A stretch of 14,057 nucleotides of DNA from Microcaldota archaeon. Lineage in GTDB: Archaea > Micrarchaeota > Micrarchaeia > Micrarchaeales > CABMGC01. The DNA lies in the NCBI GenBank assembly GCA_021804305.1, contig JAJZKF010000008.1:1-14057 (forward strand), given 5' to 3'. Under the pieces are notes generated by a model, which saw only the letters and a list, made by a program, of their open reading frames with translations, made no database searches and had not been told where the DNA came from. Below, in pieces: positions 13,974-14,057 of this stretch. The position numbers were made by a program, and so were the translations under genes. How positions within the stretch are numbered: position 1 is the first letter of the stretch; every line of letters begins with the position of its first letter.

Positions 13974-14057
13974 ATGCTTGCGGTGTTTTGCAGGGCTTTT
14001 GATGCAGGAAAACGGCGGCGTAGCGGGGCGGCGTTGGCATGCGGCTCCCCTATTCGC
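13974..14057 (+). CDS. Possible start of an unidentified gene, cut by the window edge
   Basis: An ATG at 13974 opens a frame of 28 codons that is still open at the window end, and a TATA-like sequence is placed suitably upstream. The translated piece is basic and GC-rich (GKRRRSGAALACGSPIR) and matches nothing I know. The sequence from about 14015 is much richer in G and C than its surroundings, so a structured RNA or a chance open frame is as likely as a protein gene. Confidence 0.15.
   Translation, partial: MLAVFCRAFDAGKRRRSGAALACGSPIR

Noticed and set aside
14010..14057. tRNA gene at the right edge
   Set aside because: I tried to place acceptor, D and anticodon arms and could not get a consistent cloverleaf; the T-arm consensus is not within the window.

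Overview
This window is archaeal DNA of roughly balanced GC. The evidence is the eukaryote-like ribosomal stalk set (P0/L10 and P1/L12), TATA boxes about 25 bases upstream of the expected transcription starts, several apparently leaderless genes, heavy use of ATA (Ile) and AGG (Arg) codons, and an archaeal-type SecY. The lineage cannot be fixed from sequence alone; an acidophile-associated group (Thermoplasmatota or a DPANN lineage such as Micrarchaeota) is a guess. The window is gene-dense: no stretch over 300 bases lacks a gene, and I see no rRNA, tRNA, insertion sequence or CRISPR array.

Left part (1-5110, minus strand). A promoter near 5105 drives what looks like one operon: ribosomal L1, L10 (P0), L12 (P1), then tldD and tldE, with gaps of 4 to 22 bases. 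Translation factor-binding proteins are thus linked to a TldD/TldE metallopeptidase pair. A dicluster ferredoxin with its own promoter follows. L1 has a leader of about 65 bases with a hairpin beside a strong ribosome binding site, a plausible site for autoregulation.

Middle (5140-8225). This is a NitT/TauT-type ABC transport locus: an ATPase and a fused double permease on the minus strand, and a stand-alone AAA-associated domain protein on the plus strand that meets the ATPase tail to tail with 5 bases between stops. In many homologues that domain is the C-terminus of the ATPase. No substrate-binding protein is in the window. The permease diverges from the next gene across a short two-promoter region.

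Right part (8186-13051, plus strand). A protein I read as a tandem V4R-domain protein, the second copy lacking its cysteines, sits just upstream of secY and probably shares its transcript. Then come a CPA2-type cation/proton antiporter and a ParA/MinD-family ATPase with its own promoter. A convergent UppP/BacA polyprenyl-diphosphate phosphatase follows on the minus strand, and the last 80 bases are GC-rich with an unidentified open frame.

The genes are mostly housekeeping (translation, secretion, ion balance, lipid carrier recycling). The parts most worth a second look are the orphan ABC locus, the degenerate V4R duplication beside secY, the enlarged outer loop of SecY and the tail-less P0.
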